From Halomonas sp. TD01 (GTDB taxonomy: Bacteria; Pseudomonadota; Gammaproteobacteria; Pseudomonadales; Halomonadaceae): DNA of 64,000 bases. The translations under genes were made by a program, and so were the position numbers. The stretch spans positions 682,001 through 746,000 of the forward strand of contig NZ_OV350343.1 in the NCBI RefSeq assembly GCF_923868895.1. The letters are read 5' to 3'. Below are positions 12,120-20,031 of the stretch, one piece after another. A model generated the notes under the pieces. It saw only the letters and a list, made by a program, of their open reading frames with translations. It was not told the origin of the DNA and did not search any database. The stretch's first letter is position 1. Every line of letters starts with the position of its first letter.

Positions 12120-12589
12120 AGCAAGCGCGACATCAGTAGCGCATCTTCTCGCCCGGCCGCACCCTGTGCAGCCGGGTAATAACCTCGGCGCCGACCATCT
12201 TCATTAAACTCGTAGTGTTGATAGAGCCTTATCGCACGCTGGTTACTTGCCCGCACTTCGAGCAGTAGGCGCTCGCTTTGCCACTGCCTAGCACAGGCGA
12301 CCACTTCGCCAATCAGCTTGCCACCGATTCCCTGACCCTGCTGTTGAGGGAGCACTCCAATCGCTTGAAGCTCTGCCTCAAATGGCAAACGAACCACGAT
12401 GGCATAGCCAAGTAATATATCGCCAACGGACACATGGCCAACCGGTGCTGGTGGTTGCCAGTAACCAATCACCTGTGAATTAGGGTCGTCTAGCGCATCG
12501 TGGAGATGCTGCGAGCTTATGCCACTGTTAGCTTGTGCTTCTAAGGCCTGTAACTCAGCGCTGTTAGCAACGCTTAATGGGCTTATCAC
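12116..12589 (-). CDS. rimI: Ribosomal protein S18 alanine N-acetyltransferase
   Basis: A GNAT acetyltransferase that modifies the N-terminal Ala of ribosomal protein S18. The acetyl-CoA loop is QQQGQGIGGKL, followed by LLLEVRASNQRAIRLYQHYEF and the substrate-binding RRRGYYP typical of RimI. At 157 residues it is slightly longer than E. coli RimI (148). It starts at GTG overlapping the stop of the upstream holD-like gene (GTGA). The holD-rimI neighbourhood is conserved in enterobacteria. Confidence 0.9.
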   Translation of the reverse strand: MISPLSVANSAELQALEAQANSGISSQHLHDALDDPNSQVIGYWQPPAPVGHVSVGDILLGYAIVVRLPFEAELQAIGVLPQQQGQGIGGKLIGEVVACARQWQSERLLLEVRASNQRAIRLYQHYEFNEDGRRRGYYPAAQGAAGREDALLMSRLL

Positions 12590-13434
12590 TGTGTGGTGAC
12601 CTCAGCACGCCACAGCTCTCGAAGCGACACCAGCGCAGGCCAAAGCTTACGTTTGGCACTCGCATGCTCGGCAAGTGTTTTCAAAGCCGGTCCTTGCCAC
12701 ACGGGCAGCGACAGCGTTTGGCTCTGTTGCTGGCTAACCGCCATGACCCGCACCAAGGGAGAATCGTCGGGTAGTTCGTCAGCGCCCCACCACAACAGAC
12801 GCTCCAACTGCCATCCTTGTCTGCCAGCCGCACCCGCGATAAAGGCGGCTACCCCTTCTTGCGCCTCTTCCAACGGCTCTTCCGGCATAAACGTGTTCGC
12901 CATTGGCGGCCATTTAAAGTACGTCACCGCAGGCATCTCGCCGCTCAACATGCCTGCCCCCCGAAGTATATTAGCCAGCAGTTGCTGTTCAGTAGGCGTT
13001 ATTTCACCCTCATGAAGGCTTAACCATCGTCCTCCAATACAAACGCAGGAGAGACTGAATGTTAGCGGTTCGGCTTTGCTAACAGCCTGTTTTTCCGGCG
13101 TAGCGTTTTCCTGCGTAGAAATTTCCAGTGTAGAAGCAATGGGCACTTCGACTGGCGTGCTATCAGCAGCCGGTGGCTGTCCAAGCAGCGCACGCACTGC
13201 AGCGGGGGCCGAAGAGGATGCCCCACCATCCACATTAGCCGGCTGGCTACGCAGGCGCGGTGCAGGCACGTCGTCCAACAGCGCGTGAAGACGCTCTCGC
13301 GGCGGGGTGGCAGCAGGCGCATCTTCCCATTCGCACGCCTCGGTGAGTCGCGCATTAGGCAGTTGATATCGGGATGTCCAGGCAGTTATACCCATTGCAT
13401 CCAAATACTGCCTGCGAATAACGTCTGGCGTCAC
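12586..13434 (-). CDS. HolD-like protein, putative DNA polymerase III psi subunit
   Basis: Residues 8-22 (RQYLDAMGITAWTSR) resemble the N-terminus of E. coli HolD, the segment known to bind the chi subunit. Near the C-terminus GPALKTLAEHASAKRKLW resembles the last helix region of HolD. In between are a Pro/Ala-rich linker (about 35-130) and a domain rich in Trp. At 282 residues it is twice the E. coli psi length (137). It lies directly upstream of rimI, as holD does in E. coli, and uses GTG starts coupled by GTGA overlaps on both sides. The assignment rests on short motifs plus synteny; an unrelated conserved protein is the alternative. Confidence 0.6.
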   Translation of the reverse strand: MTPDVIRRQYLDAMGITAWTSRYQLPNARLTEACEWEDAPAATPPRERLHALLDDVPAPRLRSQPANVDGGASSSAPAAVRALLGQPPAADSTPVEVPIASTLEISTQENATPEKQAVSKAEPLTFSLSCVCIGGRWLSLHEGEITPTEQQLLANILRGAGMLSGEMPAVTYFKWPPMANTFMPEEPLEEAQEGVAAFIAGAAGRQGWQLERLLWWGADELPDDSPLVRVMAVSQQQSQTLSLPVWQGPALKTLAEHASAKRKLWPALVSLRELWRAEVTTQ

Positions 13435-13739
13435 TGGCCGCCGCCACGACAGTTAGGCGAATTAGGGCGTTCGCCGCCACGTGCCTGCCACTCTTTTGGA
13501 GTGTAAAGATGCAATGCTAATGCATGCACGGGGCCAGACAACTCATCGGCAAGCAACGCGTAAATCTGCTGGTGTCGCTTCACTGGCATCATGCCATCAA
13601 AGCTATCGCTTACCAGGGTGACTTTAAAGTGTGTCTCAGCGTTAGCCGGCACGTTATGCATGTGGCTTTCATTTTCTACGTGCAGCACGTCGGGCGTTAA
13701 CGCCGCTAACTTCTGCTCAATCTGTGTCTGCATCGCCAT
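13431..13739 (-). CDS. bolA: BolA family protein
   Basis: A 102-residue BolA/IbaG-type protein, a class that binds [2Fe-2S] clusters with monothiol glutaredoxins and, for BolA itself, affects cell shape and envelope gene expression. Family features are HVENESHMHNVPANAETHFKV, with the conserved His residues, and the DGMMPVKRHQQIYALL helix. The C-terminus ends in a Gly/Arg-rich tail. AAGGAG 9 nt before the ATG supports this start over an in-frame TTG at 13757. It is the first gene of a coupled bolA / holD-like / rimI set. Confidence 0.9.
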   Translation of the reverse strand: MAMQTQIEQKLAALTPDVLHVENESHMHNVPANAETHFKVTLVSDSFDGMMPVKRHQQIYALLADELSGPVHALALHLYTPKEWQARGGERPNSPNCRGGGQ

Positions 13740-13782
13740 GAGTGCTTTCTCCTTCAATCAGCATCCGATCTATTGTACGCCC

Positions 13783-15186
13783 TTACTTGCTAACAGACGA
13801 TGCCCGCCGCTCAATGAGAGCACGCTGGGCCAGCGCCACCCGGGAAAGGCTTGCTACCAGCGCTAGCAGCGTAGTGCCCGCTCCCAGCCATAAAGTTACC
13901 TGGACGGGTGAACCCAGCGCCAAGGCTGCACCCACCAAGGCCACCCCAAACGATTGCCCAACGGTACGGGTGGTGCTCATCACACCAGATACGTTGGCGC
14001 TTCGCTCAGGTGGAAGACTCCCCATCATTTCACGATTGTTAGGTGGCTGAAACAGACCAAACCCGATGCCACACAACGCCGTGCGCCACAGGCTGCCTGC
14101 CACGCCAGTGGATTCATCCACGAGCGCTAGCGCCACTAACCCCATAATCAGCAGCACCAAGCCTACGCTTGAAAGTAGGCTGGGATTAATCCGATCAGCC
14201 AAACGACCTGCCAGCGGACCAACCACCATAATCGCTAACGGCCATGGGGTGAACAGCCATGCCGTTTCAAGCGGCGAGAACCCCATCTGCTCCTGATAAA
14301 AAAACGATAGCGCGACAAACGTTAGCCCCTGGCCGATAAAGGCCAGACCAGACGCTGAAACAGCCAGCGTAAAGCGTTTTTCAGCAAATATACTCAGCGG
14401 TAACAGCGGATAAGGCGCGTGGCGCTGGCGTTGAATAAACAGCGTACAGGCCAGCACAGCTACCACCGCCCAGCCACCGCTTTGCCACAGTGGTGCGGCG
14501 TGGCCGACTGCGTCCATGGCGAGAAAAAAACTGGCGAGCATCAACATAGACAGAAGCGCACCCAGCACATCAAAGCTACCCTGACGTGGCTTATCTCTAG
14601 GCAGCGCACGACTGGCAAGCCACAACGAACAAACACCAAGTGGAACATTGAGCGCGAATAGCCAGGGCCAGTCGGCAAACGAGAGGATAACACCACTCAG
14701 CGTGGGGCCTGCCGCGTAGCCACCGGCTACCACTAATGCGCTCAGCCCCAAAGCGCTACCCAATAAGCGTGACGGAAAAATCGCCCGATACAGCGACGGG
14801 CCGATAGACAGCGTGGCCGCCGCTCCCAAACCTTGTAAAGCGCGAAACACCAGCAATGTTTCTAAGTTACGCGATAGGGCCGCTCCCAATGCCGCCACTA
14901 CGAAGGTAGCCAGGCCGATTAAATAGAGCCGTCTTCGGGTCACCAACTCGCTGATGCCTGCAAACACGAGCAGAAAAGCCGCACAGACCACCTGGAACAC
15001 ATTGGTGATCCATACTGCTCTAGAGGCGGATATATTCAGGTCTGCGGCAATCGTCGGGAGGGCCAAATTAATCATGGTGGTGTCGACTACCGCCATCAGC
15101 GTGCCGGTGACGAGTGCCATTACGGCTAGCGTACGCGCAGGCCCAGGCAAACCGTCGTCACCCGCCCGAGTTTCAAACAATCGCAT
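13783..15186 (-). CDS. MFS multidrug exporter, DHA2 (EmrB/QacA) type
   Basis: A 467-residue integral membrane protein with 14 predicted membrane segments, the DHA2 count. Motif C-like AGGYAAGPTLSGVIL lies in helix 5 and VVDTTMINLALPTI in helix 1, where the acidic Asp is typical of cation-drug antiporters. A GRLADRINP loop follows helix 10. Substrates cannot be told from the sequence. No EmrA-type adaptor or outer-membrane factor is adjacent, so it probably exports to the periplasm by itself. It stands alone between bolA and a conserved gene of unknown function. Confidence 0.85.
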   Translation of the reverse strand: MRLFETRAGDDGLPGPARTLAVMALVTGTLMAVVDTTMINLALPTIAADLNISASRAVWITNVFQVVCAAFLLVFAGISELVTRRRLYLIGLATFVVAALGAALSRNLETLLVFRALQGLGAAATLSIGPSLYRAIFPSRLLGSALGLSALVVAGGYAAGPTLSGVILSFADWPWLFALNVPLGVCSLWLASRALPRDKPRQGSFDVLGALLSMLMLASFFLAMDAVGHAAPLWQSGGWAVVAVLACTLFIQRQRHAPYPLLPLSIFAEKRFTLAVSASGLAFIGQGLTFVALSFFYQEQMGFSPLETAWLFTPWPLAIMVVGPLAGRLADRINPSLLSSVGLVLLIMGLVALALVDESTGVAGSLWRTALCGIGFGLFQPPNNREMMGSLPPERSANVSGVMSTTRTVGQSFGVALVGAALALGSPVQVTLWLGAGTTLLALVASLSRVALAQRALIERRASSVSK

Positions 15187-15224
15187 GGTGGTTCGTTCCT
15201 AAACTGCACCATTAAAAACAATAA

Positions 15225-15242
15225 AACCGGCCTGAGCCGGTT
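15225..15242 (-). terminator. Rho-independent terminator
   Basis: The stem AACCGGC / GCCGGTT closes the 4-nt loop CTGA. On the - strand it is followed by TTATTGTTTTT. It lies 32 bp past the stop of the 128-residue gene to its right and upstream of the MFS gene, separating the two. Confidence 0.8.
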
Positions 15243-15274
15243 CCACAATACGCTTACATCAAGACGGCAATACG

Positions 15275-15661
15275 CTAGTCTTGCTCGTTGTCGAGCAGAA
15301 GTGCGTCGTCAACTTCAGAAATTTCAAGTGCGGTTTCGTCGTCAAGATCAATTGCAAGGTAGCTATGCTCAATGCGTAAAAAGTCTTGAAATAGTGACCA
15401 GTCAAGCTTTTCTGGCCATTGGCGCTCATCCTCTTCCCAGGCACGCAACTCGGTCTCTAGGATTTCTGCGTAACGCTCATGAACAAACGTTTCAAGCGCT
15501 TCGGGGGTATCCATCTCTGGGATAAGGTACACCGTACTTTCACGTTCGACGTCGTCCAGGGTCAGGTCGTCGTCTCCCATGGTGGGTTCGAGCGCATTGA
15601 TCCAGTCCACGAAGGTCTGGGTCGGCCTGACGCTCAGGGCAGAGCGATTTAGCAGTTTCAT
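15275..15661 (-). CDS. Conserved acidic protein of unknown function
   Basis: A 128-residue soluble, very acidic protein with no signal peptide or membrane segment. Visible elements are VRPTQTFVDWINAL, ESTVYLIPEMD, a Trp-rich middle (RAWEEDERQWPEKLDW) and an Asp/Glu-rich tail (DDETALEISEVDDALL). I recall similar short proteins in Pseudomonas and relatives (VRPKQPFLDWL...TVYLIPE type) but know of no function. GAGGAGAATCCC precedes the ATG. It is divergent from the yjfI-like operon with a 183 bp gap and ends at its own terminator, so it is monocistronic. Confidence 0.8.
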   Translation of the reverse strand: MKLLNRSALSVRPTQTFVDWINALEPTMGDDDLTLDDVERESTVYLIPEMDTPEALETFVHERYAEILETELRAWEEDERQWPEKLDWSLFQDFLRIEHSYLAIDLDDETALEISEVDDALLLDNEQD

Positions 15662-15844
15662 GGGATTCTCCTCGCCGTCGAAACGTTGACCATTATGGGT
15701 GCTAAAGGATTAGTTTGCCATCGATGCAGGCGCAATATCGATTCATTCGGTAAAATGCGGAAGAATTTATAGTTAACGACACACCGTTACTCATCGGCAG
15801 GGCTGTTACAGTCTTAAGCCGAATAGACTATTAGGATACGCTCA

Positions 15845-16252
15845 ATGAATACACAGACACGACTTGAAGCGATTAAACGCAGCGTGGAACAGAACGAGCT
15901 TAACTGGCCTAACGCTGACATCACCCTCGACCAGGACAACGATTCATTGGTGTTTACGCTCAAGGACTACGGCGACTTACCTGTTACCCTGACGTATTCC
16001 GACGAAGAATGGCTGGTGATGACTGAAGTGGCTCCTACCAGCGCAGTTGAGGATATCAACTCGTTCAACGATGCTTTGTTACGCTTGGGCATGGCTCTTC
16101 CGCTGGTCAGCGTTGGCATCCACACCCTGGTTGACGAAGATTACTATGTGGTCTACGGCCAGTTGTTTGCAGATTGCAAACTCGAAGCCATCAGCGCAGA
16201 AGTTGAAGCCTGCGCTCAGGCCGCACTGGAAATTGCCGATTTAATCGACTGA
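15845..16252 (+). CDS. yjfI: YjfI family protein (DUF2170)
   Basis: First gene of a seven-gene operon matching E. coli yjfIJKLMC. The 135-residue acidic cytoplasmic protein has LVFTLKDYGDLPVTLTYSDEEW and the C-terminal LEAISAEVEACAQAALEIADLI seen in DUF2170 proteins. Function is unknown; its constant linkage to a PspA homologue suggests a cytosolic accessory of that protein. TTAGGATACGCTCA precedes the ATG. No clear sigma-54 promoter was seen in the 183 bp upstream region, unlike the E. coli pspA operon. Confidence 0.85.
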   Translation: MNTQTRLEAIKRSVEQNELNWPNADITLDQDNDSLVFTLKDYGDLPVTLTYSDEEWLVMTEVAPTSAVEDINSFNDALLRLGMALPLVSVGIHTLVDEDYYVVYGQLFADCKLEAISAEVEACAQAALEIADLID

Positions 16253-16284
16253 CCTAATCGACTCACTAGTTAAGGAGTTACCCA

Positions 16285-16980
16285 ATGTTACTACGCAAAA
16301 TATTTACCGCCCTGCGCGGCAAAGCCACTGAAACCGGCGAAGCGATTGTCGATAGTCAGGGGATTCGTATTATGGAACAGGAATTGCGTGACGCCAAAAC
16401 AGCAATGAACCGGGCTAATGAAGAGCTCACTACCATTATGGCTAGGCGCAACCTTGCCGCCAAGGAAGTAGATACGCTGTCGGATAAAATGGCCGAGTAT
16501 GAAAAAAGCGCCATGGCAGCGCTTGAGAAAGGCGAGCAGAGCCTAGCTGAAGAAGTTGCGGGAGAAATTGCCCGTCTGGAAAGCGAGCGAGAAATCGCTC
16601 AGGCCAATGTCACCCAGTACGATGGCACCATCGAAGCGCTGAAGTCGACCATCGCTAAATCTAAAGGTGAAATCCGCCGCGTTGAGCAGCAGATGTCCCA
16701 CGTCAAAGCCACTGAAGCCGCGCAAAAAGCACAGGCTGCCGTTGCCTCTCAACACGCTGGCCAAAATGCCAGCATGAACAGCGCTGTTGCCTCCCTTGAG
16801 CGCATTAAAGAGCGCCAAGCTCTGCAAGCTGAAAAGCTCAAGATCGGTGAATCAATGCAAGCGCAGGATTCCGGTGCCGACTTGGAAGCACGCCTTTCCC
16901 AGGCAGGTATCGGCAAGCAGCAAACCTCGGGAAGCGATGTACTGGCTCGCCTAAAGGCGAAACAAAATGCCGGCAACTGA
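16285..16980 (+). CDS. yjfJ: PspA/IM30 family membrane-stress protein (YjfJ type)
   Basis: A 231-residue coiled-coil protein of the ESCRT-III-like PspA/IM30 superfamily, which assembles on the inner face of the cytoplasmic membrane and protects it from leakage. Residues about 25-150 are continuous heptad coil (RIMEQELRDAKTAMNRANEE onwards). The N-terminus MLLRKIFTALRGKATET resembles the amphipathic helix of PspA. The C-terminal part (ADLEARLSQAGIG...LARLKAKQ) matches the YjfJ subgroup. It lies 32 bp after yjfI with TAAGGAG before the start. No pspBC or pspF is nearby, so control differs from the classical phage-shock response. Confidence 0.9.
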   Translation: MLLRKIFTALRGKATETGEAIVDSQGIRIMEQELRDAKTAMNRANEELTTIMARRNLAAKEVDTLSDKMAEYEKSAMAALEKGEQSLAEEVAGEIARLESEREIAQANVTQYDGTIEALKSTIAKSKGEIRRVEQQMSHVKATEAAQKAQAAVASQHAGQNASMNSAVASLERIKERQALQAEKLKIGESMQAQDSGADLEARLSQAGIGKQQTSGSDVLARLKAKQNAGN

Positions 16981-17026
16981 GTGCCAGCGTTAACACTACC
17001 GACTGAACGCAAGGAAGACTGACGCC

Positions 17027-18073
17027 ATGCCAGTGCTACAACAGCTACTGAAAGTTTTGAAAGCCTCTACAATTAACGTCAGTTGGACGTTTCTGTTGAT
17101 GCTAGCGCTGGCTCATATGACAACCTCGTGGCTGCTCATGGGGCTCACCGGCGAAGAGGTCACGGGTTCACTGTCGCTGTGGCTGTATTTTTACGTCGTT
17201 ACGGCGTCCACCGTGGGCTACGGAGACTTCTCACCGGCCTCTACCGCGGGGCAACTGATCGCTGTGTTTTATCTGATCCCGGGCGGCATTTCGCTGTTTG
17301 CTGCCCTGATCGGTAAAGCAACCGTCACGGTGGGCAATTTTTGGAGGCAGCAAATGCAAGGAAAAGGCGATTACAGCGACCTTACTGGTCACACGGTGGT
17401 GCTGGGCTGGCACGGAGAAACCACTGAAAAGATCATTGATATTCTCAAAGCTGATCGGCAGCTCCCCGATGAAATCGTGCTGTGTGTCACAAAAGATATT
17501 AACAACCCACGTCCGGGTGATTTAAAGTTCGTCAAGGGTGATAGCTTCGCCAATATGGAGCTCCTCAAGCGCGCAGGCGTTGAAAACGCTAGCCGTATTA
17601 TTATCTATGACGGCAGCGATGAACGCGTGGCTACCGTAGCGCTTTCCGCTTATAGCCTGAAATCCCCTGGCTGCCACATCGTTGCCCACTGCGAAAACCC
17701 CAATACCGCAGCTATGTTGCGCCGAACATTGCCGGGCATCGAATGCACAGAGGCCATGGCACTGGAAATGTTGGTGCGCTCAGCCACCGATGCAGGCATT
17801 AGCCGCGTCGTTAATGAGCTGCTCGCGGTGAATCATGGCGCCACTCAGTACCAAACGCAGCTGCAAGATATTCCTAAAGGCAGCACATTTGGCCAACTAT
17901 TTAATCAGGCCAAGGAAGCTCATAATGCCACTCTGCTGGGCGTTACTTCCGGCAGCGACGAGGCGAACATGCTCAACCCGCCCTCCACCCGTGAGCTGAG
18001 TGATGGCGATGTGCTGTATTACATGGCCTATGAGCGTCTGACGTCGGCACATTTTTCATCACTGCTGGCATGA
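17027..18073 (+). CDS. Potassium channel with RCK/TrkA-N domain
   Basis: A two-helix ion channel of 348 residues: membrane segment about 17-40, pore helix and the K+ selectivity filter TVGYGD (in TASTVGYGDFSP, about residues 62-73), second membrane segment about 78-100. A cytoplasmic RCK (TrkA-N) domain starts at HTVVLGWHGET. The nucleotide-binding glycine motif is altered (GWHGET instead of GxGxxG), so its ligand is uncertain. It lies between yjfJ and yjfK (46 and 30 bp gaps). The E. coli operon lacks this gene. The context suggests that it restores membrane potential or osmotic balance together with PspA. Confidence 0.88.
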   Translation: MPVLQQLLKVLKASTINVSWTFLLMLALAHMTTSWLLMGLTGEEVTGSLSLWLYFYVVTASTVGYGDFSPASTAGQLIAVFYLIPGGISLFAALIGKATVTVGNFWRQQMQGKGDYSDLTGHTVVLGWHGETTEKIIDILKADRQLPDEIVLCVTKDINNPRPGDLKFVKGDSFANMELLKRAGVENASRIIIYDGSDERVATVALSAYSLKSPGCHIVAHCENPNTAAMLRRTLPGIECTEAMALEMLVRSATDAGISRVVNELLAVNHGATQYQTQLQDIPKGSTFGQLFNQAKEAHNATLLGVTSGSDEANMLNPPSTRELSDGDVLYYMAYERLTSAHFSSLLA

Positions 18074-18103
18074 CACCCATCCGTTTCGTGGAGGTCCATC
18101 ACC

Positions 18104-18847
18104 ATGCTTGGTTCACTTAAATCATTATTCCGTTCCAACAGTAAAAGCGTGCAGCAAAAGCATGCCAGCGAAACCGCCCAGCGCTCTAACGGCCTGCCGG
18201 CGGGCATGACCCCAGATGACTTTAATGGCCTGCGGCTTGGCGGTATGGTGTCGCTCAATATGCTGTCGCTGAAAGCGTTTGATAGCCTGAATTTTGATGC
18301 TAGTTGGAGCGGCGCGGCGCAAGAGATAGCCGCGGTCGGCGTCGTCGAACTCGGCCAGGGCGAACAGCTCGCGCGCTTTTATCTGGAGAATGACACCTGG
18401 ATTCAAGCCTCTATTGCCAACGGCAAGGTGTTTGAATACAAACTGTTCGACTTCCTGTCGTCACAACATGTTTCTAATCTTGAATTTGATGGCCTGATCA
18501 ATCAACCGGATAGCCACACCCCGGCCCACCCACTTGGTAAGAGCAGCTTTACGCTGGAAGCTAGCGATGACATTCAAGATGATCTTAAACGCTATCAGCG
18601 CGTATGGGGCGCTGAAAACAGCGAATGGTCAGCCCCCGTTGTGCTTGAGGAAACGGTGACTCGCGCCGATGGCAGCGGAATTTCCCAAGTCACGCATCAC
18701 TGCATGCTCTATGAACGTCATGATCAAGCCTCAGAGCGTTTTGAATATATCCTGCTCAGTGCTGAAGCCGATGAATTGGAAGGCAGCTACCAGCTAGTCA
18801 CCAGCCTGGGCATCGATATCAGCGCAGTAATAATCGAAGCGCATTGA
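18104..18847 (+). CDS. yjfK: YjfK family protein (DUF2491)
   Basis: A 247-residue soluble protein without signal peptide. Recognisable parts are GLPAGMTPDDFNGLRLGGMV, the ARFYLENDTWIQ segment and QRVWGAENSEWSAPV, as in DUF2491 proteins. It is usually the third gene of the yjfIJKLMC operon; function is unknown. GTGGAGGTCCATCACC precedes the ATG. Lack of membrane or export signals places it in the cytoplasm with yjfI and the PspA homologue. Confidence 0.85.
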   Translation: MLGSLKSLFRSNSKSVQQKHASETAQRSNGLPAGMTPDDFNGLRLGGMVSLNMLSLKAFDSLNFDASWSGAAQEIAAVGVVELGQGEQLARFYLENDTWIQASIANGKVFEYKLFDFLSSQHVSNLEFDGLINQPDSHTPAHPLGKSSFTLEASDDIQDDLKRYQRVWGAENSEWSAPVVLEETVTRADGSGISQVTHHCMLYERHDQASERFEYILLSAEADELEGSYQLVTSLGIDISAVIIEAH

Positions 18848-18928
18848 TGGCTACCTGCCAGACGCTCTGACCAACATTCATCACTTACGATTCACCACTT
18901 ACGATTGACGACTAAAAAGGAAACGATA

Positions 18929-19351
18929 ATGGGCAATATCGGTATGTACTTGGCAGGCCTGCCAGCGTTTTTCGCCTACCTGATCACCGCCGCCATACTG
19001 CTGGTAGCGTTCATGGTCGCGTACAGCAAGATTACCCCGCATCATGAATGGAAGCTGATCCAGGAAGGCAACGCCGCTGCAGCAACCGCCTTTGGCGGCG
19101 CCACCCTAGGCTTTACCATACCGCTCTACAGCGCTATGGCGAACAGCGTGAGTTTCATTGATTTTATCGCCTGGGGCATCATTGCCTTTATCGTGCAGAT
19201 TGTTACCTTCTTTGCCATCAAGCTGGTACTGAAAAGCAAAGGGCAGAGCCTTTCCGGACATATTACCGACGGCCACGTGGCATATGGCATTTTCGCGGCA
19301 ACCATCGCTATCGCGGTTGGCCTGCTCAACGCAGCGTCCATGATCTGGTAA
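18929..19351 (+). CDS. yjfL: YjfL family membrane protein (DUF350)
   Basis: A 140-residue protein with four membrane helices (about 10-30, 48-70, 76-98 and 118-138), the DUF350 pattern. PHHEWKLIQEGNAAAATAFGGATLGFTIPL between the first two holds the conserved polar residues. DUF350 proteins occur next to PspA homologues and ATP-grasp ligases in many bacteria. AAAGGAAACGATA before the ATG picks this start over one 8 codons upstream. It is followed 12 bp later by the lipoprotein gene. Confidence 0.88.
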   Translation: MGNIGMYLAGLPAFFAYLITAAILLVAFMVAYSKITPHHEWKLIQEGNAAAATAFGGATLGFTIPLYSAMANSVSFIDFIAWGIIAFIVQIVTFFAIKLVLKSKGQSLSGHITDGHVAYGIFAATIAIAVGLLNAASMIW

Positions 19352-19363
19352 AGGGAGACATCC

Positions 19364-19969
19364 ATGCAATCATCTAACCAGCCACCGCGCCGCAAGCGCA
19401 GTTCTCGGCTGACCCTGGCCTTGATGGGCGCGGCCGGCACAGCCGCGTTAGCCGGCTGCGGGCAGTCATCCCCGCCGCAAGACACTCTATCGGATGTCAA
19501 CTTCTCCGAACCCAAGGCCTACCAGAACATAGACGAGTGCGTAGCGGACGAGCTTTACACGCGCACCGCCTGTGAAGCAGCGTTTACAGCAGCCGTTGAA
19601 GCCGTTCCACGCTTTGACTCTTTGGAAGCTTGCGAACAGGTACATGGCGAAGGCGCCTGTGAGCCACCGCCTCAATCGGCTCAGCAGGGTCAGGGTGGCA
19701 GCTGGTTTGGCCCTGCGCTGATGGGCTATATGGTTGGCAATATGATGGCGAACCGTAATGGCGCGCGGGTACAAAGCCTGTACCAAGAACCGGTCTACCG
19801 TACCCGCCAGAATCGCGGCGACTGGAACGCTGCATCGTCTTCCGCCTCGTCACGGGTAGATCAACGTAATCAGGCCTTCCGCTCATCGGTTATGCAGTCC
19901 AACCAACGGGCGACTCAACGCTCTGGATTCGGTTCGCGCTCCAGCGCACGGGGTGGGTTTGGCTCCTAA
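19364..19969 (+). CDS. yjfM: YjfM family lipoprotein (DUF1190)
   Basis: A 201-residue exported lipoprotein. The signal sequence has basic residues (RRKRSSR), a hydrophobic run and lipobox LAGC with the acylated Cys32; the following residue is Gly, consistent with sorting to the outer membrane. The mature part has four more Cys in spaced pairs (DECVADELYTRTACEAAF and EACEQVHGEGACEPP), probably disulfides. The C-terminal third is Ser/Arg/Gly-rich (GSRSSARGGFGS) and likely disordered. DUF1190 proteins are linked to the DUF350 and ATP-grasp genes. Function is unknown. Confidence 0.87.
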   Translation: MQSSNQPPRRKRSSRLTLALMGAAGTAALAGCGQSSPPQDTLSDVNFSEPKAYQNIDECVADELYTRTACEAAFTAAVEAVPRFDSLEACEQVHGEGACEPPPQSAQQGQGGSWFGPALMGYMVGNMMANRNGARVQSLYQEPVYRTRQNRGDWNAASSSASSRVDQRNQAFRSSVMQSNQRATQRSGFGSRSSARGGFGS

Positions 19970-20031
19970 GCTAACCTCCGTTCGCTTAACCTCTTCCGAC
20001 GCATTCATCTGCGCCAGCAAGGAGCCGCTTT

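Noticed and set aside
15662..15844. Sigma-54 promoter upstream of the yjfI-PspA operon
   Set aside because: No TGGCAC-N5-TTGC-like element was found; a weak sigma-70-like site may exist but could not be fixed.
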